64,000 nucleotides of DNA from Thiohalocapsa sp. GTDB lineage: Bacteria; Pseudomonadota; Gammaproteobacteria; Chromatiales; Chromatiaceae. The stretch lies in contig NZ_JAJDNQ010000018.1 of NCBI RefSeq assembly GCF_022340605.1, positions 19,424-83,423 of the forward strand, written 5' to 3'. Below, one piece after another: positions 14,797 through 23,243 of the stretch. A program made the translations under genes and the position numbers. Positions within the stretch are counted from its first letter, which is position 1. Every line of letters begins with the position of its first letter. The notes under the pieces were generated by a model. The model was not told the DNA's origin, did no database searches, and worked only from the letters and a program-made list of their open reading frames with translations.

Positions 14797-15501
14797 TCAG
14801 CAGCCAGGCCGGCTCCACCAGCGCGAGAGCCGACGCTGGAACGCCCGTTCCGGCACGCCCTCGTAGTGGGAGACGTCGTTGAAGACCCGCAGCCGCGCGC
14901 GGGTGACACTGGCAAAGTCCAGAATCGTCAGCGCCGCCGGGCTCTGGTCCAGCCGGTCGCGGTAGCCGCGCGCGTCGAAGCCCAGCAGGCTGCTCACCAA
15001 CAGCCGATTCGTGCCCTTGTGGGAGACCACAAGCACCGAGCCGTGCTGGTGCTGCTGCACGATGCGGCGTATCACCGGCAGCGCCCGGGCCAGCACCTGG
15101 ATGCCGGACTCGCCGCCCGCAGGCGCAATGGTGAGCGGGTCCTCCTGCCAGGCCTCGTACTCGTCGGAGTGCTCGGACTCGATCTCGTCGCGGGTCTTGC
15201 CCTCCCAGCGCCCGTAGTCGATCTCGCGCAAGTCCGGTTCCTCGATCGGCTCCAGGCCATGCGGCTCGGCGATGATGCTCGCCGTCTCCAGCGTGCGGCC
15301 CATGGGGCTCGCGTAGATGGCGTCCAGCGTGTCGCGGCGCAGCCGCTCGGCGAGCGCCGCTACCTGATGCCGGCCTTCGTTGGACAGGGGCACATCGGTG
15401 GAGCCCGCGAAGCGATCTTCAGCGGTCAGCTCGGTGGCACCGTGGCGGACGAGATGGAGGCGGGTGGGCATAGCGAGCTCGAGTTGGTTGGCTTGCTCCA
15501 T
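14797..15501 (-). CDS. Histidine phosphatase family protein (phosphoglycerate mutase-like)
   Basis: A 234-residue member of the histidine phosphatase superfamily. The catalytic RHG motif is in LVRHGAT near residue 20 and the second active-site histidine is in VVSHKGT. The substrate cannot be read from sequence. Candidates include phosphoglycerate and alpha-ribazole phosphate (CobC type). The start at 15501 has AGGG five bases upstream. MPTRLHLVRHG at 15471 is an alternative that matches most relatives. putA lies downstream on the same strand, after about 250 bp of low-complexity sequence. Confidence 0.85.
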   Translation of the reverse strand: MEQANQLELAMPTRLHLVRHGATELTAEDRFAGSTDVPLSNEGRHQVAALAERLRRDTLDAIYASPMGRTLETASIIAEPHGLEPIEEPDLREIDYGRWEGKTRDEIESEHSDEYEAWQEDPLTIAPAGGESGIQVLARALPVIRRIVQQHQHGSVLVVSHKGTNRLLVSSLLGFDARGYRDRLDQSPAALTILDFASVTRARLRVFNDVSHYEGVPERAFQRRLSRWWSRPGC

Positions 15502-15894
15502 GTTGCCCTGAGGTGTTGGCGTCGCGGCGAGAGCACAACCGTCAATCCCGACATAGCGCGCGTCGTAAGCGCCGGATTGCCGGGTCTCCTTCGTCGGCCC
15601 GACCTACAGGAACCTGCATTGGACGGAGGTAAGCGCGGATATTTGCCTAGTCTCAGGAGCGTGGGAGCCAGACCTGAGGTAGCGCGGAGCCGATGCGCTC
15701 GCGGCATTCGGCAAAGCGTCGTGCCGGTGCAGTCAGCGCACTCTCGATGGCGTCGAGCACGAGCCGAGAGGAAGCGTGGCGGAGCCGCAGGTGCCGCCGG
15801 CGCAGTAGGTACCGCCCGTGTCCGCGGGCCGGCCGCCGGCGCGCGCTGCGCCGGCGGCCGTGACGGGACTGGGTGAGCGCTTGCGCGCTCGGAC
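15502..15894. other. Intergenic region with hairpin, no gene seen
   Basis: Contains a degenerate copy of the GGTCGGG palindrome near 15590 and a perfect 12-bp stem (GGCCGCCGGCGC) at 15831-15859, 36 bp past the peroxidase stop codon. No T-run follows the stem, so it may be a REP-like element rather than a classic terminator. No coding region is recognised. Confidence 0.5.
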
Positions 15895-16983
15895 TCACTT
15901 GTGTGGATTCTGGTTCTGGGCCATGTGCGGGTCCACCGGTGGGATCACGCTCATGCCGGGGGTGCCGGGCAGGCGCGGCATGGCCATCTCCGGAAAGTCG
16001 CCGGAGAGGGCGTTGAGGAAGGCCACCAGGTCCGCCGCCTGCTCGTCGGTGAGGTCCTTGTTGAGCTGGGTCTTGGCCATGACGTGCACAGCCTCGTTCA
16101 GGGTCGGCACCGAGCCGTTGTGGAAGTAGGGTGCGGTGAGGGCCACGTTGCGCAGCGTCGGCACCCGCCACATGTGCTTGTCGGCATCGTTGCCGGTAGC
16201 CTCGAAGCGGCCGTTGTCCGTGGTGAGGTCGTATTTGGCCTCGTAGTCGCTGCCGGGATAGGTCGGGAACTTCTGGAAGAAGCCGGTTCCCATGGGTAGC
16301 TGCGGGCCGCTGAAGTTCGCTCCGGAATGGCAGGCCGTGCAGCCGAGCTCGGCGAAGGTCTCCATGCCGCGCACCTGCTGCTCGGTCATCGCGCTGTCGT
16401 CACCCCTCGCGTAGCGGTCGTAGGCGGAATCCGGCGTGATCAGCGTGCGCTCGAAGGCGGCCACGGCCTTGGCGGCGTTGTCGGCGGTGACCGGGTTATC
16501 GTCACCCGGGAAGGCCGCCTGGAACATCGGTGTATAGCCGTCGATCTGCCGCAGCCGCGCCATGGCCGCCTCGAGGTTCTCCATGCCCATCTCGACGGGG
16601 TTCACCACCGGCCCCTTGGCCTGGTCCTCCAGCGTGGCGGCGCGGCCGTCCCAGAACTGCACGGAGTAGAAGGCGGCATTCCAGACCGTCGGCGCGCTGC
16701 GCCCGCCGCGGGCGTCGTGCATGCCGATGGAGTTGGGGCGGTTGTCGTCGCCGGCGGCCATGACGTTGTGGCAGGAGTTGCACGAGAGCGTGCCGTGCTC
16801 GGAGAAGCGGGGGTCGAAGTAGAGCGTCTTGCCCAGTAGGATCTTGGCGTCGTTCTGCGGGTTGTCGGCTGGGATCGGCGGCTGTTCGGGCAGCGCTTCC
16901 CAGGCGGCGAGGGCCATGGACGAGGACAGGGTGAAGCCGAGGCTCAGGGCGCCGGCAAGCAGCACCGGTGTGCGCGGGGACAT
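15895..16983 (-). CDS. Di-heme cytochrome c peroxidase (CcpA/MauG family)
   Basis: A periplasmic di-heme protein of 362 residues, likely reducing hydrogen peroxide with electrons from cytochrome c. The signal peptide covers about residues 1-25 (ending ALA). The two c-type heme sites are CNSCH at 68-72 and CTACH at 215-219. The start at 16983 has a good ribosome site (CAGGAGAA), preferred over a longer frame from 17004. Other members of the family act as MauG-like maturation enzymes, and the sequence does not exclude that. It stands alone between repeat-rich gaps. Confidence 0.9.
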   Translation of the reverse strand: MSPRTPVLLAGALSLGFTLSSSMALAAWEALPEQPPIPADNPQNDAKILLGKTLYFDPRFSEHGTLSCNSCHNVMAAGDDNRPNSIGMHDARGGRSAPTVWNAAFYSVQFWDGRAATLEDQAKGPVVNPVEMGMENLEAAMARLRQIDGYTPMFQAAFPGDDNPVTADNAAKAVAAFERTLITPDSAYDRYARGDDSAMTEQQVRGMETFAELGCTACHSGANFSGPQLPMGTGFFQKFPTYPGSDYEAKYDLTTDNGRFEATGNDADKHMWRVPTLRNVALTAPYFHNGSVPTLNEAVHVMAKTQLNKDLTDEQAADLVAFLNALSGDFPEMAMPRLPGTPGMSVIPPVDPHMAQNQNPHK

Positions 16984-17070
16984 GTGTACTTCTCCTGTTG
17001 TCACCTGTTGTCGATAATTGGGGGCAAGCGCCGATGGCTCGGCGTTGGCGGTGCGGGCCGCAAAGCCCTG

Positions 17071-17190
17071 CCATTTTCAAGCGCCGAAGCGACGAGGAAA
17101 CGCAGGAAGCGGGAGGCCGCCCAATGGCTGGACAAGCCCCGCTTCCGTCTGCTTCCTGGCCGGGATGACCAGTGAACCAGTGTTTCTCCG
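17071..17190 (+). repeat. Family D hairpin repeat, copy 1
   Basis: This 120-bp segment aligns with 28019-28134 along its length, sharing blocks such as ccattttca, gcgacgag, gcaggaagcggga and the end cttcctggcc / cttggccagg. An internal stem pairs GGAAGCGGG with CCCGCTTCC. It lies upstream of the peroxidase gene. The rest of the gap 16984-17308 shows nothing recognisable. Confidence 0.65.
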
Positions 17191-17308
17191 GGCCGGGCAT
17201 AGGGCTCGGCCGCGCGACAGGATATCGCTATCAACTGAAATGCTTAATTGATGCCGGTCACGCTGCGGGGACTGCCCCAGGGAGTGTCCGTCTTCGCCGG
17301 CGCGCGCA

Positions 17309-18709
17309 CTAAGGCGTCGGTGGCGCCAGCGCGTCGGCGAGCAGTTGTGCCAGGTGCCTTGGGCGCCGGCTCGAATGGGCGCGGATCTGCTGGCGGCACG
17401 AGAAGCCGTTGGCAATCACCTCGGCGCCGGGCTCGGCCTGGAGCTCGGGCAGCAGGGCCAGCGCCGCCATCTGCCGGGACAGCCCGGCGTGCTCCCGCTC
17501 CAGCCCGAAGGTGCCGGCCATGCCGCAGCAGCCGGTGTCCAGCAGGTCGAAGTCCAAGTCCGGCACGAGCTTGAGGACGCGGCGCACCGGCTTCATGCCG
17601 CCGACGGCTTTCTGGTGGCAGTGGCCGTGGACAAGGACCTTGGCGCTCGCGGCGTCGGGCACGCTTGCACCTGCCGGTCGCAGGGGGAGTTGCAGGCGCT
17701 TGGCCATGATCTCCTTGGCCAGGAATTCCTCCAGCAGCAGGCAGCGCTCGGCCAGCTCCCGCGCCGACTCGCCGAGCCCTAGCGCCAGGTAGTCGTCGCG
17801 CAGGCCGAGCAGGCAGGAGGGCTCCAGGCCGATGATCCAGCGCCCGGCGCGGGCATGCGGCAGCAGCGCCGCGAGCATGCGGCGGGCCTCGGCGGCGGCC
17901 TGTTCCACCATGCCCTGGGCCAGGTAGGTGCGCCCGCAGCAGAGTGGCCGCGTGGGCTCCGGGTCCGTTGCCGCGGGCGTGGCGACGTGCACGCGGTAGC
18001 CAGCGACTTGGAGCAGCCGCAGCGCATCCCGGGCGATGTCTGGCTCGAAGTGACGGGCGAAGGTGTCCACCAGCAGGACCAACTCCGGGCGCTCGGTTTC
18101 GGCCGCCTCCGCCGCGCCCGGAGCGCTTGCCGGCGCGCCGGCGGTAAACGGCGCCGACGACGGCTCCGGTAGCGGGACGGTGGCGGTAATGCCGAGCAGC
18201 CGCTCGCTGAGCCGGGCGAGCCACGGATTGCGATTGCGCCTCCTGATGAGCCAGCGGGCAAGGGTGCGGTGGCGGTGCAGCCAGCGCGGCAGCCCAGCGA
18301 ACAGCCGCGCGCGCACGCCGAAGCCCCGCCGCCGGGCCTGTTGCGCCATGTACTCGCTCTTGATCAGCGCCATGTCGACGTTGTTCTCGCACTCGCGCTT
18401 GCAGCCCTTGCACGCGACGCAGAGGTCCATGGCGCGGGCGAGCTCGGGCTCGGCGAGGGCGGCCTCTGCAAGCTCCGCGTTGAGTGCGGCCTTCAACAGG
18501 CGCACCCGCCCGCCGGTGGAGAGCGCCGGATCGCCGGTGACGCGGTAGCTTGGGCACATGACGCCCTTGGCGGTCTCGTCCTCGCAGCGGCGGCTGTTGA
18601 TGCAGACCGCGATGGCCTTGGCGAAGTCGCCGCCGTGCTTTGGGATGTCCGCGTAGGCGTCGCCCATGCCGGCGTCCGCGTAGGCGGACCAATCCAGTAC
18701 GGTCTTCAT
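17309..18709 (-). CDS. CCG-domain Fe-S protein, orphan half of a FAD-linked dehydrogenase
   Basis: A 466-residue protein. It resembles the C-terminal iron-sulfur half of large FAD-linked 2-hydroxyacid dehydrogenases (YdiJ/GlcF-like). A cysteine cluster CVACKGCKREC near residue 97 binds [4Fe-4S]. An earlier segment (CINSRRCEDETAKGVMCPSY) matches the first cluster region of the family. Two CCG motifs (LCCGRTY and GCCGMAG) follow in the C-terminal half. The FAD domain normally fused or encoded next door is not present on either side. Its redox partner and substrate are therefore unknown. Confidence 0.8.
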   Translation of the reverse strand: MKTVLDWSAYADAGMGDAYADIPKHGGDFAKAIAVCINSRRCEDETAKGVMCPSYRVTGDPALSTGGRVRLLKAALNAELAEAALAEPELARAMDLCVACKGCKRECENNVDMALIKSEYMAQQARRRGFGVRARLFAGLPRWLHRHRTLARWLIRRRNRNPWLARLSERLLGITATVPLPEPSSAPFTAGAPASAPGAAEAAETERPELVLLVDTFARHFEPDIARDALRLLQVAGYRVHVATPAATDPEPTRPLCCGRTYLAQGMVEQAAAEARRMLAALLPHARAGRWIIGLEPSCLLGLRDDYLALGLGESARELAERCLLLEEFLAKEIMAKRLQLPLRPAGASVPDAASAKVLVHGHCHQKAVGGMKPVRRVLKLVPDLDFDLLDTGCCGMAGTFGLEREHAGLSRQMAALALLPELQAEPGAEVIANGFSCRQQIRAHSSRRPRHLAQLLADALAPPTP

Positions 18710-19343
18710 CGTGGCAATGGCGTCGTCGTGGTGGCGGGCTGCGGCTGGTCGGGTGCCGCGATGTCGGGGTCTCCCGCGTCGCGGCTGGTAATGCGGCTCA
18801 TGCTGTCTCCGGCTGGTGTCTCGATGCGTGGTTCACGATGAGACCGTGAAAGTGTTAGGTGTAGGTCGAGCTAGCGCAGCGCAGGCCGACGTTGAGCGTG
18901 GGTAAGCCGTTGATGGTCGGGTTACGCTATTGCTAACCCGACCTGCGATCCGCTCGAATTCGGCGTTGCGAGCAATACTTGCCCAGTCTCGATCGGTCAT
19001 CACTCGCAGCTATCCATAGAGGATAAGCAATGCGCGCGCCAATAACGTGGCCACGATCAGGCAGGCGGCCCGGCGCGGGCCCGGCCGGACGGTCCGCGGC
19101 AGGCACGACTGCTCAGGCGACGGCGGCATCGAGGCAGGGCTTGACGCGACCCTGGGTAGTGCGCTCGCGCCCATAAGGGTGAATCACCGATGGGCGTTTC
19201 GGGGTGGAGGTGCACAATGACGGCTCCTGCGCACCGCTCCGGTGGGCGCCGCTGTCGGCCGCCCATTTCGGCCGCCCGCGCGCTGCCCCGGGCGCCCGGG
19301 GCGCACGACTGAAGTCCATGTCCATCCGGGAGTTGGCCCCATC
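18710..19343. other. Long intergenic region with one palindromic repeat
   Basis: Holds the GGTCGGGTTA palindrome at 18909-18943 and otherwise GC-rich sequence without a convincing gene. A short frame at 19029 preceded by a weak ribosome site encodes only about 48 low-complexity residues and is not called. The promoter of the L,D-transpeptidase gene should lie at its right end. Confidence 0.5.
18909..18943 (+). repeat. GGTCGGGTTA palindrome (family C)
   Basis: A 35-bp unit with arms GGTCGGGTTA and TAACCCGACC around a short centre, preceded by gttgat. The copy at 41969-42003 is its reverse complement with about one difference. Confidence 0.85.
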
Positions 19344-20528
19344 GTGACCGCAAGTGTTGCCCTGCCGCCGAGTACCGGCGCCCGTCCTGAGCCTGCAAGA
19401 CACCGGGGAATCCGTGCACGAGAGCCCGGTGCGGCGGCGCCCGGCCAAGCCGGCGCCCCGGGGCGCGCATCGCGATACACCCGCCGCGGCCTGCCGATAC
19501 CGTTGCTGCTGCTGCCCGCACTGCTGTTGCTCTCGGGGTGCGCGTCGTTCCCGGAATTTGGCCTCTTAATGCAGGAGCCGGAGCGCACCGATCGATTCGT
19601 GCTGCCGGACGAGAACACCGACGTCATCGGCAAAGTGCAGTACGTGGTTGCGCACGACGAGGACACGCTGCCGGACTTCGCCCGCCGTTATGGCCTCGGC
19701 TACGAGGAGATCGTCGCCGCCAACCCGGACGTGGACCCCTGGCTGCCCGGTGCCGGCACCCGTGTGGTGCTGCCGACGGAGTTCGTGCTGCCCGATGCCC
19801 CGCGCGAGGGCATCGTCCTCAATCTCGCGGCATTGCGGTTGTTCTACTACCCGCCGGTGGAGGACGGGCAGCGGCAGGAGGTGATTACGCACCCGGTGGG
19901 CATCGGCCGCGAGGGCTGGCGTACGCCGGTCGGGCAGATGCGAATCACGCAGAAGATCGCGAATCCGGCGTGGCGGCCGCCCGCTTCGGTGCGGGCCGAG
20001 CACGCGAAGCAGGGCCACCCGCTCCCCGCCGTGGTGAAGGCCGGGCCGGACAATCCCCTCGGCGCCTACGCCATGCGCCTCAGCCGGCCGAGCTACCTGC
20101 TGCATGGCACCAACAAGCCCGACGGCGTCGGCATGCGCGTGAGTCACGGCTGCGTGCGGCTGTACCCGGAAGACATCGAGCGGCTGTTTGGCGAGGTCCC
20201 GGTCGGCACCAAGGTGCGCGTCATCAACCAGCCCTATATCGCCGGGTGGAAGGATGGCGAGCTCTATCTGGAAGCCCATCAGCCACTGGCCGAGGACGCG
20301 CGCCGCTGGAAGGGCAGCCTCGCACCCATGGAGCAGGTGGTGCAGGCGGCCGGCGGTGATGCGCCGGGCGCAGTAGACTGGCAGAAGGCGCAGGAGGTGG
20401 CGCGCGATGCGCGCGGCCTGCCGGTGCCCATCGCCCCCGGCAGCCCGGGGATGGACAAGGTGATCGCCGACGCCCACCGGGTGCCGCGCGTGCCGCCCTG
20501 GTCGGAGACCGAGCCGCGGGCCGACTGA
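19344..20528 (+). CDS. LysM-L,D-transpeptidase lipoprotein (YkuD family)
   Basis: Cell-envelope enzyme that forms L,D-crosslinks in peptidoglycan or attaches proteins to it. A lipobox (LLLLSGC) is followed by a LysM segment (VQYVVAHDEDTLPDFARRYG) and the YkuD catalytic region with HGTN and SHGCVRLY, where the Cys is the nucleophile. The start is uncertain. The frame is open from 19242 (GTG), the next candidate is GTG at 19344, and no ATG, GTG or TTG with a ribosome site lies close to the signal peptide. A CTG start near 19489 would give a normal signal peptide. Confidence 0.85.
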   Translation: MTASVALPPSTGARPEPARHRGIRAREPGAAAPGQAGAPGRASRYTRRGLPIPLLLLPALLLLSGCASFPEFGLLMQEPERTDRFVLPDENTDVIGKVQYVVAHDEDTLPDFARRYGLGYEEIVAANPDVDPWLPGAGTRVVLPTEFVLPDAPREGIVLNLAALRLFYYPPVEDGQRQEVITHPVGIGREGWRTPVGQMRITQKIANPAWRPPASVRAEHAKQGHPLPAVVKAGPDNPLGAYAMRLSRPSYLLHGTNKPDGVGMRVSHGCVRLYPEDIERLFGEVPVGTKVRVINQPYIAGWKDGELYLEAHQPLAEDARRWKGSLAPMEQVVQAAGGDAPGAVDWQKAQEVARDARGLPVPIAPGSPGMDKVIADAHRVPRVPPWSETEPRAD

Positions 20529-20567
20529 TTCCGCTGTCGCGACTCTGGAACGGTTCGCGTCTGACGT

Positions 20568-20587
20568 GCCCGCCATCCATGGCGGGC
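20568..20587. terminator. Hairpin between convergent genes
   Basis: An 8-bp perfect stem, GCCCGCCA / TGGCGGGC, with a four-base loop, 40 bp past the transpeptidase stop and just before the end of the convergent pseudogene. No T-run follows, so its efficiency as a terminator is uncertain. Confidence 0.45.
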
Positions 20588-20599
20588 GCGGGTCGTCGC

Positions 20600-21456
20600 T
20601 CAGCGCCGGGCGCGCCGAACCAGGGTCAGCGGCGGCACCAGCAGCAGCGAGGTCGCAGGCGCGGGGGCAGCGAAGGTCTCGGCATGGGCGAAGATCTCGG
20701 GGTGTAGGCGAGATCGGTGGGATCGACCGCGAACGCGAGGACGTAGTTGGGCTGATCGGAGCGGAAGTCGTTGTCGTTGTCGTTGCCGATCAGGAGCAGG
20801 TGACGGCCGTCGTCGAGTTCGGGGCCGAAGGCGATGCCCTCGAGCTTCTCGGGAAACAGGTCGAAGGTAGCAGCCCCGGTCAGCAGCGTCTGGAGGTTGG
20901 CGAAATCGGTGATTCCGGTCGAGCTGCCGTCGACACCGACGATCAGGTCCATGAACAAGCTCTGGGCGACGCTGGTGTAGGTGCCGGCGTCGTCCAGGTC
21001 GGCGATGCCGGCGACGTTCGTGGCGCCGTCGAGGTCGATCTTGATGATGCGCTTGGCTTGGGCGGCGGTGCCCTCGTTCTTGTCGCGCTCGATGATCAGG
21101 AACTCACGGTCGTTCACCGCGACGATTTCGCTCACCACCATGCCGGTGCCGGCGCCGGTGTTGAGCTCATAGACGTACTCGTCGGGGGCCGCGCCGGGGT
21201 CGACAGTGTCCCAGACCAGGATGCGCACCTCGCTGCCGGAGGTGCCGCCGTCCTGCTGCAGGGCGTTCTGCATCATGCCGACGAGCTTGCTGCCGTCCGG
21301 AGTCAGCGTGAGGCCTTCCATGCCGCGATTGGTGACGCGGCGCGGGTCGACGCTGGCGGGCACCGCAGTGAGGTCGTTCTCCACCGATCCCCTATGCGTC
21401 TGGATCGATACGCCCGGATACATCCGGTCGTGTCGAAAAAGGTCTTGCGGCTCCAT
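20600..21456 (-). pseudogene. Phytase-like esterase domain protein, 5'-truncated and frameshifted
   Basis: The frame encodes the C-terminal part of an esterase-like phytase domain protein (NRGMEGLTLTPDGSKL, GIAFGPELDDGRHLLLIGND). The N-terminal half with a signal peptide is missing. The frame from 21456 ends in a nonsense tail at 20626. One base appears to be lost in the C-run at about 20703. In the neighbouring frame the protein continues as PEIFAHAETFAAPAPATSLL and then a hydrophobic stretch ending RRARR, stopping at 20600. That tail looks like a C-terminal membrane sorting anchor of the PEP-CTERM kind. A secreted protein whose gene has decayed, or a sequencing error, would both explain it. 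Confidence 0.7.
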
Positions 21457-21626
21457 CGGCGGGGCGTGCGCGATGTTGGCCGCGAATCAGGGTACCGGGG
21501 GACTGTGACCGCCGCGTTGCGGCATGCGCCGCGCGGCGTGGGGCGTGGTCACCGAGTCGGCGCGGTTGCTGCTGGTGCAGGCGGCGCTGGTCGAAAACCC
21601 CTCCTACGACGCCGTCGTCAAGGGCC

Positions 21627-22010
21627 ATGGACGACTGGACGCTGGAGGAAGGCACCGGGCCGCTCATGGCGCGCAAGGTGCTGCGGGCCGTCGATGACGG
21701 CCACTGGATCGTTGCGACCCTCTGGAGCCCGCACTGGCTGTTCGCCGAGACCGAGCTGCGCTACCTGGACGACCCGGGCGGGGCCTTCGCGCCGCGCGAG
21801 TCCGTGCACGCCCTGGCGCGGCCCGGCTTCGAGGCCGACTACCCCGAGGTCGCGGCCTTCATCCGCCGCTTCTGGCTCAATCTTTCCGACATCGAGGCGA
21901 TGATGGCCGCCGCCCGCTCCAAGGGCCATAAGCAGGCGATCCGCGACTTCATCGCCGCCAACCGGGCGCGTGTTGCCACCTGGATGAACGGCCGCCGAGC
22001 TGGTGCAAAA
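21627..22010 (+). pseudogene. Glycine betaine-binding protein fragment (OpuAC type)
   Basis: About 128 residues match the C-terminal lobe of OpuAC/ProX substrate-binding proteins: IVATLWSPHWLFAETELRYL, DDPGG and a final helix with RDFIAANRARVATWM. The first half of the protein and the signal peptide are absent. At the 3' end the frame runs on without a stop into a REP array. Both ends are thus broken and no transporter partners are nearby. It is a relic of an osmoprotectant uptake system. Confidence 0.7.
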
Positions 22011-22060
22011 GGGAATCGAAGCCCGAGGTCTTCCCACGCATTGCCCGCACCCGCCGGCTC

Positions 22061-22195
22061 ACTGGGAGCGCCGGCTCGCAGCCGGCCCACCCCGTGCGCG
22101 ACTTTTACCGGGAGCGCCAGCTTCCAGCCGGCTCGCCGCGTGCGCGGCTTACTGGGAGCGCCGGCTTCTAGCCGGCTCGCCGCGTGCGCGACTCA
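22061..22195 (+). repeat. Tandem array of three REP units (family B) next to RAYT
   Basis: Three units of about 46 bp. Each has a gggagcgccggc head, a small hairpin (AGCCGGC / GCCGGCT) and a cgcgtgcgcg spacer. Position next to the RAYT gene fits the usual REP/RAYT arrangement. Confidence 0.8.
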
Positions 22196-22246
22196 GTGCC
22201 GGGCACGTGGCGTCTACCATCGAACGTGCTGGTACCGGGGCACCCC

Positions 22247-23191
22247 GTCAGGTCTTGCATTCAAGCATTCTTCGGCCTGGTGCCAGCATGTGGGGCGAGC
22301 TCGGCTGTCTCTTCGAATTGGCGCACGGCCCGACTCACGGTGGAGTAATGCACGTCGAAGAAGTCGGCAATCTCCTGCATGGTGTAGACGCCGGTCTGGA
22401 AAGCCCGCGCCATGGCCTCGCGGCGGTCGCGGTAGCGGCGCGCAAACTCCACCAGGGGCTTGGCCAAGGGTCTGCGCTGGGCGCGTGGCACCTCGCGCAG
22501 CCGCTCGAGCGGCTCGCTGGCCGCGCCGCGGTGACGCTCGATGAAGCCCTCGCTGCCGAGAAAGACCTGATGGCGAAGCCCTTCCCAGACGCTCGGCTCG
22601 TCGATGCCTTGGCGGACGAAGTCCGCATAACCAGCCTGCGCACGTGCGCGCTCCGCACCGAACTGCCCGAGCAGCCAGTCCGTCTCCAGCCACGCGGGCG
22701 CGACCTCCTGCCCGACCACCGCGCGATAGCTGCTCCAGGGCCAGTCGCCTGCCTGTTGCACGATCCCGGCGCGCACGGGATTCAGCACGACGTAGCGCGC
22801 CAACTCCAGCAGATAGGCATCGCGTTCCACCAGGATAGCCTTGAAGCGCCCCTGGAAGAGGTGTCCCACCAGCCCGTGGCGCCGATTGGTGGCCTGGGTG
22901 TATACCCCGTTGAGTTGGCGCATCCCCTTGGAGAGGTTCGCCTCGGGCGTCTCCACGACGATGTGAAAGTGATTGGTCATCTCGCAATAGGCGTGACAGC
23001 GCCAGTTGAACCGGCGGCACACCTCCCCGAGCACCGTCAGCCAAACACTGCGGTCCTCGTCATCACGATAGATCGCTTCACGCCGATCACCGCGCGAGGT
23101 GACGTGATACAGCCCACCGGCCAGCTCGATGCGTAGGGGTCTGGCCATGGCTCAAAGCATAGCGGGGAGATGCTGGATTGCAAGACCTGAC
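22247..23191 (-). mobile_element. RAYT element with short inverted ends
   Basis: The transposase gene is bracketed by gtcaggtcttgca at 22247-22259 and its inverted copy at 23179-23191. This suggests the boundaries of the unit that inserted here. No target duplication was identified by eye. Confidence 0.65.
22261..23148 (-). CDS. REP-associated tyrosine transposase (RAYT, Y1_Tnp family)
   Basis: A 295-residue single-strand DNA transposase-like protein thought to mobilise REP sequences. It begins MARPLRIELAGGLYHVTSRG, as most RAYTs do. It carries the HUH motif in NHFHIVVETP near residue 63 and a predicted catalytic tyrosine near the VYTQATNRRHG region. A helix-turn-helix near the C-terminus (MQEIADFFDVHYSTVSRAVR) is typical of the longer RAYT subgroup. 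The gene appears intact. Three tandem REP units sit at its 3' side, and related REP families are scattered through the window, so it may still be active. Confidence 0.93.
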   Translation of the reverse strand: MARPLRIELAGGLYHVTSRGDRREAIYRDDEDRSVWLTVLGEVCRRFNWRCHAYCEMTNHFHIVVETPEANLSKGMRQLNGVYTQATNRRHGLVGHLFQGRFKAILVERDAYLLELARYVVLNPVRAGIVQQAGDWPWSSYRAVVGQEVAPAWLETDWLLGQFGAERARAQAGYADFVRQGIDEPSVWEGLRHQVFLGSEGFIERHRGAASEPLERLREVPRAQRRPLAKPLVEFARRYRDRREAMARAFQTGVYTMQEIADFFDVHYSTVSRAVRQFEETAELAPHAGTRPKNA

Positions 23192-23243
23192 CCCGGCCGT
23201 TTGAACCAGCGGCGCCGAGTGCAACTCGGCGCCCCCGGGGGGC

